From positions 682,001 to 746,000 of the forward strand of contig OZ345364.1 in NCBI GenBank assembly GCA_977006965.1: DNA of 64,000 nt, in the 5' to 3' direction. Under the pieces are notes generated by a model. That model searched no databases. It saw nothing but the letters and a program-made list of their open reading frames with translations, and was not told the DNA's origin. Positions 42,015 to 53,900 of this stretch are shown here, piece after piece. The position numbers were made by a program, and so were the translations under genes. How positions within the stretch are numbered: the stretch's first letter is position 1; each line of letters starts with the position of its first letter. This DNA comes from Phymatolithon calcareum. Taxonomy: Eukaryota; Rhodophyta; Florideophyceae; Hapalidiales.

Positions 42015-42205
42015 GAAGTGAGTTTTCGATTTTGCTGAGGCATACGACAGTATTACGAACGGTCTGTCGCAAGTCTTTGCATCATTTGTTCCATTGGAGA
42101 AAAATATTTCCTGCTGCTTCTCGAGGACACGCAAAGTTGCCCCAAACGTCTGCAGATGCGTTGGTAACTTTTAAATAAAAAGTCCCACTTCTTCTTCTTC
42201 TCGGG
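42015..42205 (+). repeat. C-family LINE fragment: RT motif scrap and 3' tail
   Basis: Near 42018 a frame reads VFDFAEAYDSITNGLSQ, resembling the RT block around the first catalytic Asp (LDFxKAYDS). Soon after comes the C-family tail: GTCTGCAGATGCG, TTGGTAACTTTTAAATAAA, then (TTC)n at about 42188-42202. The intervening ORF is deleted. Confidence 0.55.
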
Positions 42206-42487
42206 GACAAGGTTGAGTTTCTCTGGGCAGTTTGTATCGTGCTTGTAATACATACAGAACATCAGCTGATCCGAGTTTACAAAGTAAATGTTTCGCGTGC
42301 GTTGCTCTCCGCCAGCTTCGTGAAGTGAGATGTACCTTTCTCGAGTTTCCAAAAATGACGTTGTCGCAAGTGAAAGAATAAGACCAGGTCTCTGAGAAAG
42401 ACATGCCCTCAGAAACTCACCGCCGAAATCTTTCGAACTGCGAGGCCATTCGCGCGCTATTTATCCCCTCCCGAATATATGCTTTCC

Positions 42488-43552
42488 CTACGCGCTGTGC
42501 AGTTTCCGTTCATCAGTTTGCCCTGAATGCTCTTGAACAAACCTGACAACTGTCTCTATAGCCTTCCCGCGTATCTCAGGTATATCCTGAAAAAGTTGAT
42601 GAGCGTTCCCATCAAAAGGCAAAAGCTTCTTCTTCTTCACTTTTGTCGCGTTCCTTACGGCGTCATCTACGGCTTGAAATCTGACTCTAGTGTCCCCGGT
42701 ATAGTGCATGGCCAGCAAGCTCCCTACTTCCAGCTCTTTTGTTCGATCGGAAAGCCCTGGAATAGCCATGAAATGTGCTCTCGCTGCACCCATGCTCATC
42801 GGTACTCCGTAGTTTACAAGAGGGTCTTCTTTCGAGAGTTTTCTCGCCTCAGGGTCTCCGAAGGCATCATCCCATGTTTCGCCAGAGATCTGATCACCAG
42901 GTACAGGGAGCGCGGGGAACAGCATACCAACAAGCTTTGCGAATTGGACAACTAACCAGGATGGCTGCAAAGCTTCTGTCATTTGCAACGCTGCACCGCA
43001 TAACACCAGCCCACTAATCTCTGAACCCACGCTCTTCCGAAGGGCCAGTAGTAGCGCAACGGTGCCACCCATTGACTCCCCCAGAACAAATATTGGGACA
43101 GATGGTTCCGTATCTCGCAGACGATGAAACGCTGCAAGCGCATCGTCGACAAAGTCGTTGTAGTCGCGGAAAACTCCGCGTGATTCGAGAATGGAGTCGG
43201 ATTCTCCGTGCGAGAGGAAATCAATCGAGTGGACAATCGCCTTTCCCTCAATAGTTAGGGCCGTCGCGAGCTCATTGAACCAAGCCGAGTGCCACGCGAA
43301 GCCGTGCAAAAGAAGAACGGCAGCAGTCGGTTCGGCGGACGAACAAGGCCATCTGCGCTCCAAGACCTTCAGCGGTGGATTTGATGCCGACTCGAAAAAC
43401 GATGCTACCGAGTTCGGGGCGACATTTAGCGCCATGTGACCGTGCCGGGCGGGAAAGATGTAGGAAGAGGCTTGAGGGGAAGGCTTCCTCGCAGGAAAAA
43501 TATGCTTTCGAGAGATAGGAAGAAAGTTAGCAAAGCAGACAGTTTCCAGCAT
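42488..43552 (-). CDS. Alpha/beta hydrolase, monoacylglycerol-lipase-like
   Basis: Intron-free, 354 residues from ATG 43552. After LLHG (81-84, oxyanion region) comes the nucleophile elbow G-E-S-M-G-G at 158-163 with Ser160. The acid is probably Asp287 (HYTGDTRV) and the base His318 (GNAHQLF). Order and spacing fit the serine aminopeptidase S33 / monoglyceride-lipase type of the fold. Likely reaction: hydrolysis of an acyl ester such as a monoacylglycerol or lysophospholipid; the substrate cannot be read from sequence. Residues 1-40 are basic, Ser/Pro-rich and lack acidic residues apart from E3, which suggests an organelle transit peptide. An alternative start is Met40. A chloroperoxidase or other esterase role is possible but less likely. 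The gene is intact, in a repeat-rich setting. Confidence 0.88.
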   Translation of the reverse strand: MLETVCFANFLPISRKHIFPARKPSPQASSYIFPARHGHMALNVAPNSVASFFESASNPPLKVLERRWPCSSAEPTAAVLLLHGFAWHSAWFNELATALTIEGKAIVHSIDFLSHGESDSILESRGVFRDYNDFVDDALAAFHRLRDTEPSVPIFVLGESMGGTVALLLALRKSVGSEISGLVLCGAALQMTEALQPSWLVVQFAKLVGMLFPALPVPGDQISGETWDDAFGDPEARKLSKEDPLVNYGVPMSMGAARAHFMAIPGLSDRTKELEVGSLLAMHYTGDTRVRFQAVDDAVRNATKVKKKKLLPFDGNAHQLFQDIPEIRGKAIETVVRFVQEHSGQTDERKLHSA

Positions 43553-43699
43553 GTTGGCACTTTCTATAATGCCGTGGAGTACAAGTCGGCCTCCCTCCTA
43601 GGACAATCTTCTCCTTTGGAATTTTTCACTTGCATGCTGGTGACAGGAGATATAATCTCGTTATTCGCAACGATACCCAACCGGAATCAGCGGTATGTA

Positions 43700-43760
43700 A
43701 ATTAAAAAGAAGAAATGTAGGTTTTTATTTTTAAAAAAGATACCAACTCATCTGCTGAAG
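43700..43760 (-). repeat. C-family LINE 3' tail
   Basis: In minus sense: AACGCTTCAGCAGATGAG, TTGGTATC, TTTTTTAAAAATAAAAACC, then TTTCTTC. Only the tail is present. Confidence 0.55.
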
Positions 43761-43865
43761 CGTTATGTACAAGTATCGTACTCGATGCACATGTAAAAAC
43801 TGGGAGAATCAATATTCATGAAGACGTGGACAAGATATTGTACGGACGTGCTCAATTGAGGCACC

Positions 43866-44218
43866 ATTTCGTGAACCCGATTCTGAAGACACGAATATTC
43901 CTCTCGTAGATGAGCACTTAATATCGAATACATTCGGAACGGCAGCAGAGCGCCAGCTGGAGACCATACGTATGAACCTAACAAACTATGAACTGGACTC
44001 CAGAGAAATGTTAAGAACGGAAAAGGCATTAGACTCCATACAACTCTACAGCGTCACCATAGTTGATATTATGGAGAACGACGAGTCCCTGTATTAGTGA
44101 CCAGGCGATATACTAGAATGAACAAGTTACGAAAAGCTGCTCCCGTACAGTCTTTTGAGTGTTAAAGAAGGCTTTCAAATAAACAACTAAACAGTTGCAA
44201 AAAAAATATTTCGTGAAC
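43866..44218 (+). mobile_element. A-family LINE 3' end with 11-bp TSD
   Basis: The body at 43877-44207 encodes the last ~70 residues of the family ORF in one frame (NTFGTAAERQLET, TEKALDSIQLYSVTIVD, MENDESLY, stop at 44095-44097), then the 3' UTR with AAATAAACAACTAAACAGTTGC and A's. ATTTCGTGAAC flanks it at 43866-43876 and 44208-44218. 5'-truncated but intact. Confidence 0.8.
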
Positions 44219-44404
44219 GAAAAATATATGGAACGCCGTTTTGGCGGACATGCGGCAAAGTCGTCCATTCTTCTTTATGCGGGGATCGCAACATTTGCGC
44301 GCTGCGGAATTTTGAGCTCACAGCGAGCTTGAAACTGATGTGGTGCTCCAGACTGTAAAGCTTCCTGGAAATGTCGAAGAAATTGAACGGACTCGTATAT
44401 CGGA

Positions 44405-44660
44405 AGAAAGTTGAAGTTTTTATTTAAAAGTTACCAACGTATCTGCAGACGCTTGGGGAAACTTTGCGAAGGCCATACGGCCACGTACAGGGTCTTTCTA
44501 GGTTGGACCTTTTCTGGTCGCGTGCGCCTCGTTCTTGTGGAATACCAAAACCTACATCTGGCCCGTAATGTTTTCTCGAGGGGAATTGCTTGTGCCTGCC
44601 TTCATTTCTTCGACAGCGTCTTTCTATTTTGACTTCAAAGTTCTATGAGCTCCGAGGTGC
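44405..44660 (-). repeat. C-family LINE 3' end
   Basis: In minus sense: CCAAGCGTCTGCAGATACG, TTGGTAACTTTTAAATAAA, then CTTCAACTTTCTTCC, preceded by a GGCC-rich 3' UTR similar to 28800-28860. No protein frame is preserved. Confidence 0.6.
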
Positions 44661-47030
44661 TCACGGACGGCTCGTGTCTGAAGTTTTTACCGGACAAATT
44701 ATGAGTTTCTCGATCACTTCCTTGTGAGGAAAGTCAATCCTTGCTGTCAGAAAAGAGGGCGCAACTAAGGAGATGACGGCCGCTCGGTCTCGGCATTCCA
44801 AGAAGGATCTGGTTGGCATCTGTAGCTCTGTATTATACGTCAGATGCCAGCTTGTAGGACTTTCAGTCATAGAGCTCGTGCCTTGTAACCCTTGGAAAAG
44901 CGAATGAAGGAGCAAATAGATTCTAAATCCAACAAAATAATCGTCTGCCATTATTGCGGAAGGACGGCTCTGCAGCACTGGAATGAAGGAAGTAAGGGCA
45001 TAACAGCGATACCGTTCGAAAAGTGAGCATGGCCGCACTGGAGAAGACTAATGTAGTTATATCAAACAGACAAATAGGAGTTCCGCTGACAGCACCTGCT
45101 CTCGAAGTTAACGCGAAGACTTGAAAAGGTTGTGGAATTGACGAACGACACTGGGGCAGAGTTGGAAATCAAAACGCTTGGCAGCGTACGAAAATCGAAC
45201 ACGTCAACCGACATGCAAGGCAGAGTTGCTCTCCGAAAAGAATGGTAACAACAAGATGAACGCCATACCAGGTAAATCACCTTTTTCAAGAATTGTCTAC
45301 CGCACCAATCAGTGAAGATGAAATTCTCTGCCCATGATGGTTTGCAGGTCACTTTCTGAGAAATCCGCCGAAATTGATAGAGGCAATGGGGATCCAAGGA
45401 GCATGGGAAGTTAGAACACTCAACAGCATCCTGAGCCTACATGGACCCCTACAGAGGAGTAAAACGTCGCCTAAGCCATAAACGCAATACTTTGCAATTC
45501 TGCTTAAGCCAAAGAAAATTTGGAGGCCAGTTGAGTACATGCTTAGAGAGGTGCCGACTTTCCGCAAGTTGCGACAAATGGTACGTTCTCAATACATCCA
45601 CTTGTTTACGACTGCAGGGAGTGGTGCACATCAGCGATGCCCCAATGCGGCCCATTGTAGCTAGCCTGTCATCGATTTATGCACCGGACAGCTTATACGA
45701 GAGCACTGGCTATCCGATGCACTCCCAAATCGTGGATTCTACTTTTTCAATGCTTTTATGATAGATCTCCTACCTCTTAACTATCCTATGTCCAGTAAGA
45801 GCTGTTCAGTTAACACATTGCACTCATAGATTCTACTGCAGGATGAGTGCAGGCATTCAATTAGACATGTTGGTGTTCCCATTTTTTAAATTTCTGATTG
45901 AACTTTTCCCTATTGGGAAAATTTCCCATATTAGTTTGACGGCCCTCAGATCCTATCTGTAAGCACCTCGGCGATTCATTTCGGCGAACAGGGCGAACTC
46001 TTCTTGGGCTGTCCATGTGAAATCAGGATTGCAGCTTATGTATGTTACAGATGGGTTATTGATTTTTGTAAAAAAAATTCTGTTTTCACAGTGCCTTCAC
46101 ATATGCTCTCACAGCACAGAAAAGCCATGTCCTCAGTTCCAACTTCTTCGTTCCACAACCCCCTGCTGCTCAGATTGGACATTCAATTCCCACATTTTCG
46201 GACCTCTTTGGCGATGCCGGGGCATTGGTGAGCTCATTTTTGGGAGCGATGCGTTTGTCAGAGACCGCTTTTCCGTCGTCTGTGCCGAAATATTTTGGCG
46301 CTAGTATTCTTTCAATCAACTTCGTATTAGGGTTAGTACAGGACCGAGCCAATTGAGCTCAGGGCGGACATCCAGATCAGGTCAAAGATCTGCAGTGAAG
46401 ATCAGATCTATATGCACGTTACAGAACTTCAAAACTCGTTAATGATTGTGATTTACTTGTAGAGTTATTATTTGATCGAGCCATCACAGCGGGAGGGACT
46501 ATTGATGTCTTCGATGACGCAACATTACTGCTACTTGAAGATAAAGACTTTATCCGGGGGCGCAAAAATTGAGGAAAGCTGCAAATATGGAATTTGAAAA
46601 TTGCGGAATCAGAACTTTTGGATTGAAGTCCTCCATGATGAACTTTCAAGTAGTCGAAATGGAGGATGTGCAGCTCTGTACACGTGGAACATGGCACGGG
46701 TGTGAAAAACTCATCCTTTTCGACTTGACAACCGATGTTTCCCAGTGTGTTGTCATCGATTTGTTGAGCTTTTTTCGTAGGCCATGGAATGGGCGATGCA
46801 GAATAATTGCGGTCCCTCTGAACAGCTATGTAAACCTACAGAATGTTATTTCGCGTGTTGTGTTCGACAAGATCTTCAATTCTACATTGTCAACTTGCAG
46901 CGATTTTTGCAAATGTACTTGTATCTAGCAAGCGAATCAAGCTGGTGAGAAGTCGAATGCCTATGCGAGCACAATACTTCGCCTTCCGTGCACTTCCTAC
47001 GGGACGATCTGAGCACTATCGATACTGTTT
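44661..47030. other. Stretch with no recognised gene
   Basis: Short frames only, including one of 125 codons on the minus strand (44661-45038) without recognisable motifs. Probably decayed mobile-element sequence. Confidence 0.4.
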
Positions 47031-47639
47031 TTGGTGGAATCGCAAGCCTTAAGCTCAAGGATGGGTGACTTTCGCTTGTCCCATGTAACAACTATTCGGA
47101 CGCACGGGGTGTATTTCCGCGCAGAGCTATGGCTGCGAAGCCCTGTAGGCGGGGGTGAAAACCAAAACACCGAAGATGGCGGCTTGGAGCCTCCTGTGGA
47201 GCCCGTTCCTCCCGTCCCGCCTCAGGCAGTGGACCCGATTCTCCCGGGAGAGCCTGCGAGCGGTGGACACGCTACTGCACATGAAGCCGGTGCATCGACC
47301 CAACCGTCTCGTCTGATTGCGCGGCACGTGCGTAGAGGACATGGTTCCGCTCAGAACGCCAGATCGCCGCGGGTGGAACCCGGCGTTAACCCATCTCATT
47401 CCCAAGACGCGATAGAGGTTGAAGGTGGAAAAGCAGGGCAAGGTGTAGGCCCCGAACACACAAACCGTTGAATTAGGATGATCAAATTTAAAAATAAAAT
47501 AGCAGAACTGGATTGTAACAACTTCCCCTTACAATATATCGTATTTTCAGTCCAATCGCCACCTTCGAGACATGCGACGAATCTGTATGTAAAGGTGTAC
47601 TCATGGTCACGCCCCTGGGATGCGTTGTAGTACGGATAC

Positions 47640-47705
47640 TTCGTTAGTGCGTAGCCTCCGCGAAGAATTAGCAGATGGTTGCGCGCTCGAATCGCGGAAC
47701 GAAAC
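47640..47705 (+). repeat. Possible tRNA-like fragment
   Basis: GTTAGTGCGTAGCCTCCGCG followed by GTTGCGCGCTCGAATCGCGG resembles D-arm and T-arm sequences (GCTCGAATC is close to a B box). It is not alignable to the SINE-like pair over a useful length, and no acceptor stem is evident. Confidence 0.25.
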
Positions 47706-47866
47706 CCAGGACTGTGTCTCCTTCCGCGTCTCACAGTGACCTAAGCACCTATTTCACTTTTGTGGGTGACACACAGGTATGCGTAGAAAGGAGCGAGCTA
47801 CCCGCGTGCTCGTCCCTCCACCTTCATGCATGGTTCGGCCGACATAGAAGAAGGGGCGTACAGTGA

Positions 47867-48842
47867 GCGTTTGCAAGCTTTGGTAGCCTCCCTGTCCGCG
47901 CGCCGCTGCCGCTCTCCCTCCTCCCTCTCGAATGGGTCGATCTATCTCGCACGCAACTGTTCTCCTCGTGGGAGCTATGGACTCAATTTCACATCTACCC
48001 GCCGGAACTCCCTGCGTTTTTCTTCTTTCATTATTGCAGAAAGATCACTCACACTGAAGGTGAGCTCCTAAAGCTGCTCTGCAACAGCTTCTCATGGTTC
48101 AGAAAGTTGAGTATAGCCCCTGCGTTTTCTCGCGTTCTCGACGCCGTCATTCGCATATCTCCTCTTGTCAACGTTCGTGCCCCGGTGAATGCGCCGGCCA
48201 TTGTCGCCGCCATCACACACGCCAAGGAGCATCGACATGACTTGCCGCACGCGCGCGATTCCCTCCTCCTGCTTAATTTTCTCGACATTACGGATGCACT
48301 GCAGCTTGTAGGATGTCCATCATGGGAATTGTGCGAAGTATGGAACTCGAGCCGCGATCAAGTTTGTGTGCAAAGGGGCTTACGACCGATGCTGTTTGTC
48401 GGAAGTAACGGCGTTTGGCCGTATCGGACACCATGATAGCGTTGTCATATGCTTGCAGGTTCTCGCCGATGCTGTCGTTGTACCGCCGGGTCGAGTAAGC
48501 TGTACCTCCACTGCAGACGTAGAGAATGATCTCTATCCTCGCTGCGGAATGTCGGCAAAAGACCGAGCAGATGCAATGGCAGAAACGGATGGATGGACGC
48601 TTAAGTCGAAGATTGACGTCACTAGTGACAAGGTTTTCTCACACTGCGCAGAACTGGAGCTCTGGGATGGCGAACTGTTTTCTCAGCGAACAGTTGTGCG
48701 CTTGAAGGATAATACAGCTTGTCATAAACATGAAAACAATATCTTTACTGAGGAGGACCTACTGATGCTCAGCACATCGATAATGCGTGATTATTCCCAT
48801 ATTGCGCTAGCAATCAGTGCCTCTATGTTTATATCTACTTAG
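47867..48842 (+). CDS. Unrecognised candidate gene in two overlapping frames
   Basis: The first open frame, 47867-48436 (about 189 codons), has no Met until its last 20 codons, so it looks like an internal exon or 5'-truncated gene. It contains FFHYCRKITHTEGELLKLL and DSLLLLNFLDITDALQLVG, soluble and helical in character. A second frame, open from about 48313 to 48842, contains AKYGTRAAIKFVCKGAYDR and EDLLMLSTSIMRDYSHI. The second frame also holds a possible in-frame 54-nt intron (donor GTAACG at 48405, acceptor TTGCAG ending 48458). The two may be joined by splicing in the overlap. I do not recognise either part. It could be host-derived or belong with the transposon genes starting 475 bases downstream. 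Confidence 0.4.
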
Positions 48843-49316
48843 ATTACGGCAGGGCATTAATCCTTTTAGCTAATTATAAGCAGCCTTCTTCTCTTCCTGC
48901 CACTCGTCATTAGACGGTGCCACGCTAAGCAACTGCGATGGTTCCAGGTTTTCGCAAGTCCTTTTTGGCTAGAATAGTGGACTTTTTTCTTTGCAGTCAG
49001 CATATCTACTAAACAACAGCAATTAGCCTGCAGGCACTGTGCTAATCAGCTGTGAAGAGTCTTCCATCAAGGCTTCGTCGTCGAATTTTTCTATAATCGC
49101 TTGGTCCGAAGTCGGCTGAGGTGTTCATAAATCTTTGCATATCTTTCACGAGCGCAATAATAATGCACGCTTATTCCCCTATGGGACTGGCAAGCAATGC
49201 TCTTTATTTTTCCTCTGCTTACTACGTGTGTATGCTCATTGCCTCCGCATCCTGCTCCTCCCATATGCTGATCTCCAGGGAGGAGAGCCCTGTGACTCAC
49301 GGTGTACCGCCTCGAG
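48843..49316. other. Left flank of the three-gene transposon-like unit
   Basis: No recognisable gene. If the unit at 49317-56990 is a DNA transposon, its left terminus should be here or further left, but no inverted repeat with the right flank was found by eye. Confidence 0.4.
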
Positions 49317-50342
49317 TCATTCCAGGGCGGGAGGGTGGGTAAGAAAGGAAGGCCCTGCTTGTGAGCTAAAAATATCCTTCACAGAATTTGCCAGAATCCT
49401 GGTCCCGATATTCACCACAGGAAAGTAAGAACGGATGGACCCTGCCACCAGACTATCAGACATATGCGGGTATCGCAGTGTGTTAACGTTTCGTTCCCAC
49501 GTAATGCGAAATGAAAACATATGGGCGGGAGGTAAGTTCAGTGAAGAAGTGCGACGCGTTGTAGGCTCACCCGTGGAGTTCAATGGTACAGTAGAACTTA
49601 TTATGTTACAGATAGTCTTTCTTTGAAGCTGGAAAGCCCTTTCCCAAGAGTTCTCCGTCCAAGCGATATTTTCCTGATAGAGCAAATGCACATGACTATT
49701 GTTCGAACATTCCAATTGACCGCGTCCCAATAAAATAAGACGAGAACGGTTGGAGCCCTCGCCTTGACCGAGCCGCACAGTTCCGATAACCTGAACGGCT
49801 CGCAACTCGCCAGACTTATTTTTCTCGCGATATGCACCGGCCTCGCGAACGTTTGGACTAATTTCAAGAGCATCGCAGATATCTGCAAATGAGTCGAAAA
49901 CAATGTCGAAACGTTTTGCCTCTGCAGCATCTGTACACATAACGTAAAACTCAGAAGGTTGTAAAGTGCATTTGAGAGACTCTTTTCGCTGCAAAGAACG
50001 CACCAACAAGCGAAAGTCAGCAAGAGTACAGTCTGATGCTTTAGACTTGAGCAATGTCTGTTTGGAAGTGCTTGCGGGGCCCAACTGCAATGCTGGCACT
50101 GCTAGATCTGGGTGAGGTGTTCGTAGTAGTTTTGAAGCATTAATGTTCGCAAATAGAACCAGTCTGCGATGGTTCGCATTGTGCTCCGTGGCATGTAAGT
50201 GCCTCATTGACTCAAAGCCGGCCTCAGTGGACCGAGATATCTCAGAAAGCTTGACGGAAAGATGGTAAACCTGACGAGAGAGAGCGACATGGGAAGTAAT
50301 CAGATTTCCGAGATCAGTATCTTCGACGTGACTTCCAGCCAT
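49317..50342 (-). CDS. ORF A, unrecognised protein next to the transposase (341 aa)
   Basis: Starts at ATG 50342; the frame extends 4 codons further without an ATG. The family is not recognised. Residues ~11-50 (LGNLITSHVALSRQ, LSVKLSEISRS) are amphipathic and could form a coiled coil. The middle has a mixed alpha/beta pattern (FYVMCTDAAEAKRFDIVFDS). There is no membrane segment, Cys/His cluster or signal peptide. The full length without stops in a stop-rich neighbourhood argues for recent selection. Its promoter would lie in the 575 bp shared with ORF B. The most likely role is accessory protein of the transposon, for example DNA binding or regulation, by analogy with TNPA of CACTA elements. 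That is inference only. Confidence 0.65.
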   Translation of the reverse strand: MAGSHVEDTDLGNLITSHVALSRQVYHLSVKLSEISRSTEAGFESMRHLHATEHNANHRRLVLFANINASKLLRTPHPDLAVPALQLGPASTSKQTLLKSKASDCTLADFRLLVRSLQRKESLKCTLQPSEFYVMCTDAAEAKRFDIVFDSFADICDALEISPNVREAGAYREKNKSGELRAVQVIGTVRLGQGEGSNRSRLILLGRGQLECSNNSHVHLLYQENIAWTENSWERAFQLQRKTICNIISSTVPLNSTGEPTTRRTSSLNLPPAHMFSFRITWERNVNTLRYPHMSDSLVAGSIRSYFPVVNIGTRILANSVKDIFSSQAGPSFLTHPPALE

Positions 50343-50917
50343 ATCACGTAACACGAAAGCTTAATCCCGTAGTGCAAAAAACCGAAAGCGGAATACGGCG
50401 GTTATGTGAACGACGTACTGCACGCTGCAACATACATGCATATGGTTATTTTCTGCATTGTCTGTGATATGCTATGAAGCCAAAATACCTTCCAATTGCT
50501 GAGACAGAGGTCGTGGAATACCTAATGCGAGCTGGCACAGTCAACAAGTACAGATTGTGCATTTCGAAATTACAAGTGTCGAAAGGTCATGTAATCTTGC
50601 ATTACACTTTGAGATGCCGGCTGTGGAGAAGAATTTCTCAAGCTCTTGTTCTCAGGTCTTACAGCTCATGGTGGGAAAATGTGTTGTATCTGTTACCATT
50701 TTGACTGCGTGTGGAATGAAAATTTGAAAACTCCACTTCGCCGCATTTCCTACGCAGAGATTGCACCGAATGAGAGCTTCAAACCATCCGCAGTGATATA
50801 TCACTGCGGAAGTTTCGAATCTCTAGGTACACTATTTGCATGTGCGACAATAGTACAGCGATTTCAAAGGAAATCTAGCCAGAGCATCGTGCAGACGCAA
50901 TAACCTACCTTCCAGAC

Positions 50918-53900
50918 ATGGGTAGGAAGGCGGCACTGAAAAGAGCTTTTCCGGGAAAGCGTCGCCGGAGAAGTCGACACCGGCATGAAGAAAACATGAC
51001 TGGAGGAAGATGTTCTGGGCCTATTCATACTCCCCCGATGGGAACCTGCGAGGATTTTATTATCAGCCCTGTAAAAGAAGACGTTAACGATGACAATGGT
51101 CAAGCAGAGTCCACTCCAAGTCGGGAATTGGAAATGGGGAATGTAGACTACACAGAATCAATCGATGCCAATGAGTTGGATGAAACAGAGACAGACTGCG
51201 GAGAGCAAGGCGGCGAAGAGGAGGCAATGTCGATTGAGTCCGCGCGAGCTGTTGTACCTGCTGCACGAGCAGGAAATATCTCAGATACAGGGCAAGCATC
51301 ATCCACGATGTCGGTCTCGAAGGAACTCATTCTTGACAACTGGCGCGTACTGTGGGCCTTCATTCTGACAAGAGGTGGTCGCAAGCTTACGAAGGAGCAG
51401 TATCAGTCTGTCCGTACTCTAGCGGAAGGATTCTCATCTATGACAGCGACGTCGTGGAAAGTGGACGCGGCGAATGTCGATTTCGACGCTCATGGATCTC
51501 GGAACAGAGTCAGTGTTCTTCCGCATTACTCAACAATTCAGAAAATATATACCCCGTTAGTTCTGAATCGACTTGCTCCAAGAGCAGTGGAGCACGAGGA
51601 GATTGTTGACGAGAGCAAGGCTGGCGCTCGATTCAAGAGTCGAACGTCGGATGACGAGGCAAAGATTTCCTTTCGAACTATTTTGCCCAGCGAATATGCT
51701 CGGGCAGACATGTCTTCCCCGGCAGTCTGGAAGGAAATGTGCTCCACGAGCTTGTATGCTATGGAAGATGCGGCGCAATCTGCTCCTAGGGTATCAGCTA
51801 CAGAATGCATCGATATCGTCCCTTTGGTCGCCGCACGCGCATGGTTTTATGGACCGCCGAAGTCTATGTTTACGGATTTGGATGAAACAGCTTCTGCAAG
51901 CGAATGCTCTAGCTTCGCAGAAGTTGGAGACGTTGTCACTGTCAGGATGTTTGGGGATCAGCGGATTTCTGGATTTTCAGAAGCTTTAAAGCGGGGCTTT
52001 GGGGTGCAGAACAGTCATTTGTCAATACGTGGGGTGCTTTCGCATTCATGGACGGTGCATTCTTCCTCTCGTGCCAATGATAATATGTATCAAGAAGAGT
52101 ACAGCCATGTATTGGACTCTCGCGATCAAGAAATTTTCAGAGCATTTAACTTCCTGTCTTATCAGTCCCCAACTGACACAGTGGCTGTTGAAATCCCACC
52201 GCTGCCAATACCACCTGTGCAAAATGAGCACTCCCTCGAAGATTTCAGAGAAGACAATACGATGAGAAATCAATCATCAGAGATGATAGAAGCTCAGAAA
52301 AGAAGACGAGCGGCACTTCGAGAGCGTAACTCTAAGATGGACGAAGCTTGGAGGAGCTGGGAAAAGCCTCTCTTGAAGCCCGGGGACTTCGCAGTTTTGC
52401 TTCGTCCTTGTATTGGGGAGGAGTGCAATGATTCAGAAAGAGATGATTCACCGCGCGGATCATTACTTACGGCGGTTGACAGGCTGGCGAGTGTGTGCAT
52501 CGTTCATCGTTTTTGGGCTGAGCGAGAAGAACGAAGCCGTCATGCGTTCTTTATTGCAGGGGGGACAGATGTTACTGATGGCAGAGAGGATGTACCTTTA
52601 GACCACCGCTCCCTTCTACATTACTGTGCAGCGGTGGGAAATTGTACGTCAAAGAGATATGCGCATGTTCGGTCCGTGTCTTTGCATCATAAGCATGAAG
52701 GTCCTCGCGGACCCCAAAGATACACACCTGTGAGCAGTGTAGGTGTTTTGGACACCGGAGAGCCGTATTTTGTCTACAGAATTATCATTTTCTGGGACGG
52801 ATTCAATATGCGAAGCGGTAGTTCTGCTTCTGGCGAGGGAGTGTACATGCTTTCCCTAAACTTGCCGACAAGGGCAAGGTCATCCCCAAATGCAGTCCGA
52901 ATACTTTCATTAACTCCTCCTGGAGTGAAAGCTACCACAGTCCTCGATCGGATCATGCGAGATGTTGTGAGAGGGGCTACAGATGGGTTTCCGGACTATG
53001 GCGCTGATGGAACGAAGAGAAGGATATTCATTGACCTTCTCGGTGTAGTCGGAGACACTCCGGCGTTAAACTCTGCACTTGATGTTCTGGGCCATACAGC
53101 AAGGGCGTGCTGTCACCTTTGCCGATTCGTGCGCCAGTCGAAGACTTCTGTGGGAAGCAGGTTTGGGAGCAACCTTGGCGATGGTACCCAAACAGCTTTC
53201 CGGCGCGGCTACTTTCAGCATTCGGCGGTGCATGACAGTGGAGCTCGGGGTGAAACATGTCGTTTACTGGGCATTAGGAGTAACTCGAAAAACACTAATC
53301 TACCTCTACACGTGTTTCGGACGTCCCTGTTCAGCGCTAGGGATGGAATTCCAGCAGTTAATGGGCTTCTGGCTGTGCCATATGAATTTGACCCATACAT
53401 TGGCGCATTCATTGCGCCGGATCATTTGCTGAGTGGGCACCTTAAGGATTGTATATCGGTAGTTTTGAAGCTAATTCCTTCGAAGCAGCATCTGAAAGCA
53501 TGCGAGAAGCTAATGTTGAAGCTTATGCGTGACGTTGGACTTCCAGGTCAGAATCGCCTGATTGACCATGACAAAGCAAGTCTTTACAGCATGTCAATGA
53601 CAGAAATGTTCGCTTTGGGATTAGTTGCAGAACTTGGCTTTCTGGGAGGATGCGCAGAGGTCTCAGAACCTCCATCAGAAGGAAACCATCCTGACCTGTT
53701 AAGCTGCATGCGCAGGAGGGCCATTGAGCTTGTTGCATCTTTTGCAAGTCTTATTGCGAGAATCTGGTACAGGCCAGATGTTCTACGTGACGGCAGCCAG
53801 GCTGTCAATCTCTACGAGCGCGATCATGGAACGTTCCACATGATGAGAATTCGTAAGGAAGTGGATGCTCACATCACGAAAGTGGAGACTCTGTGCACGA

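Noticed and set aside
48366-50023. ORFs antisense to or overlapping ORF A and the 47.9-48.8 kb gene as further transposon genes
   Set aside because: Most start with GTG or TTG, overlap better-supported frames and carry no motif. Only the two-frame candidate was kept, at low confidence.
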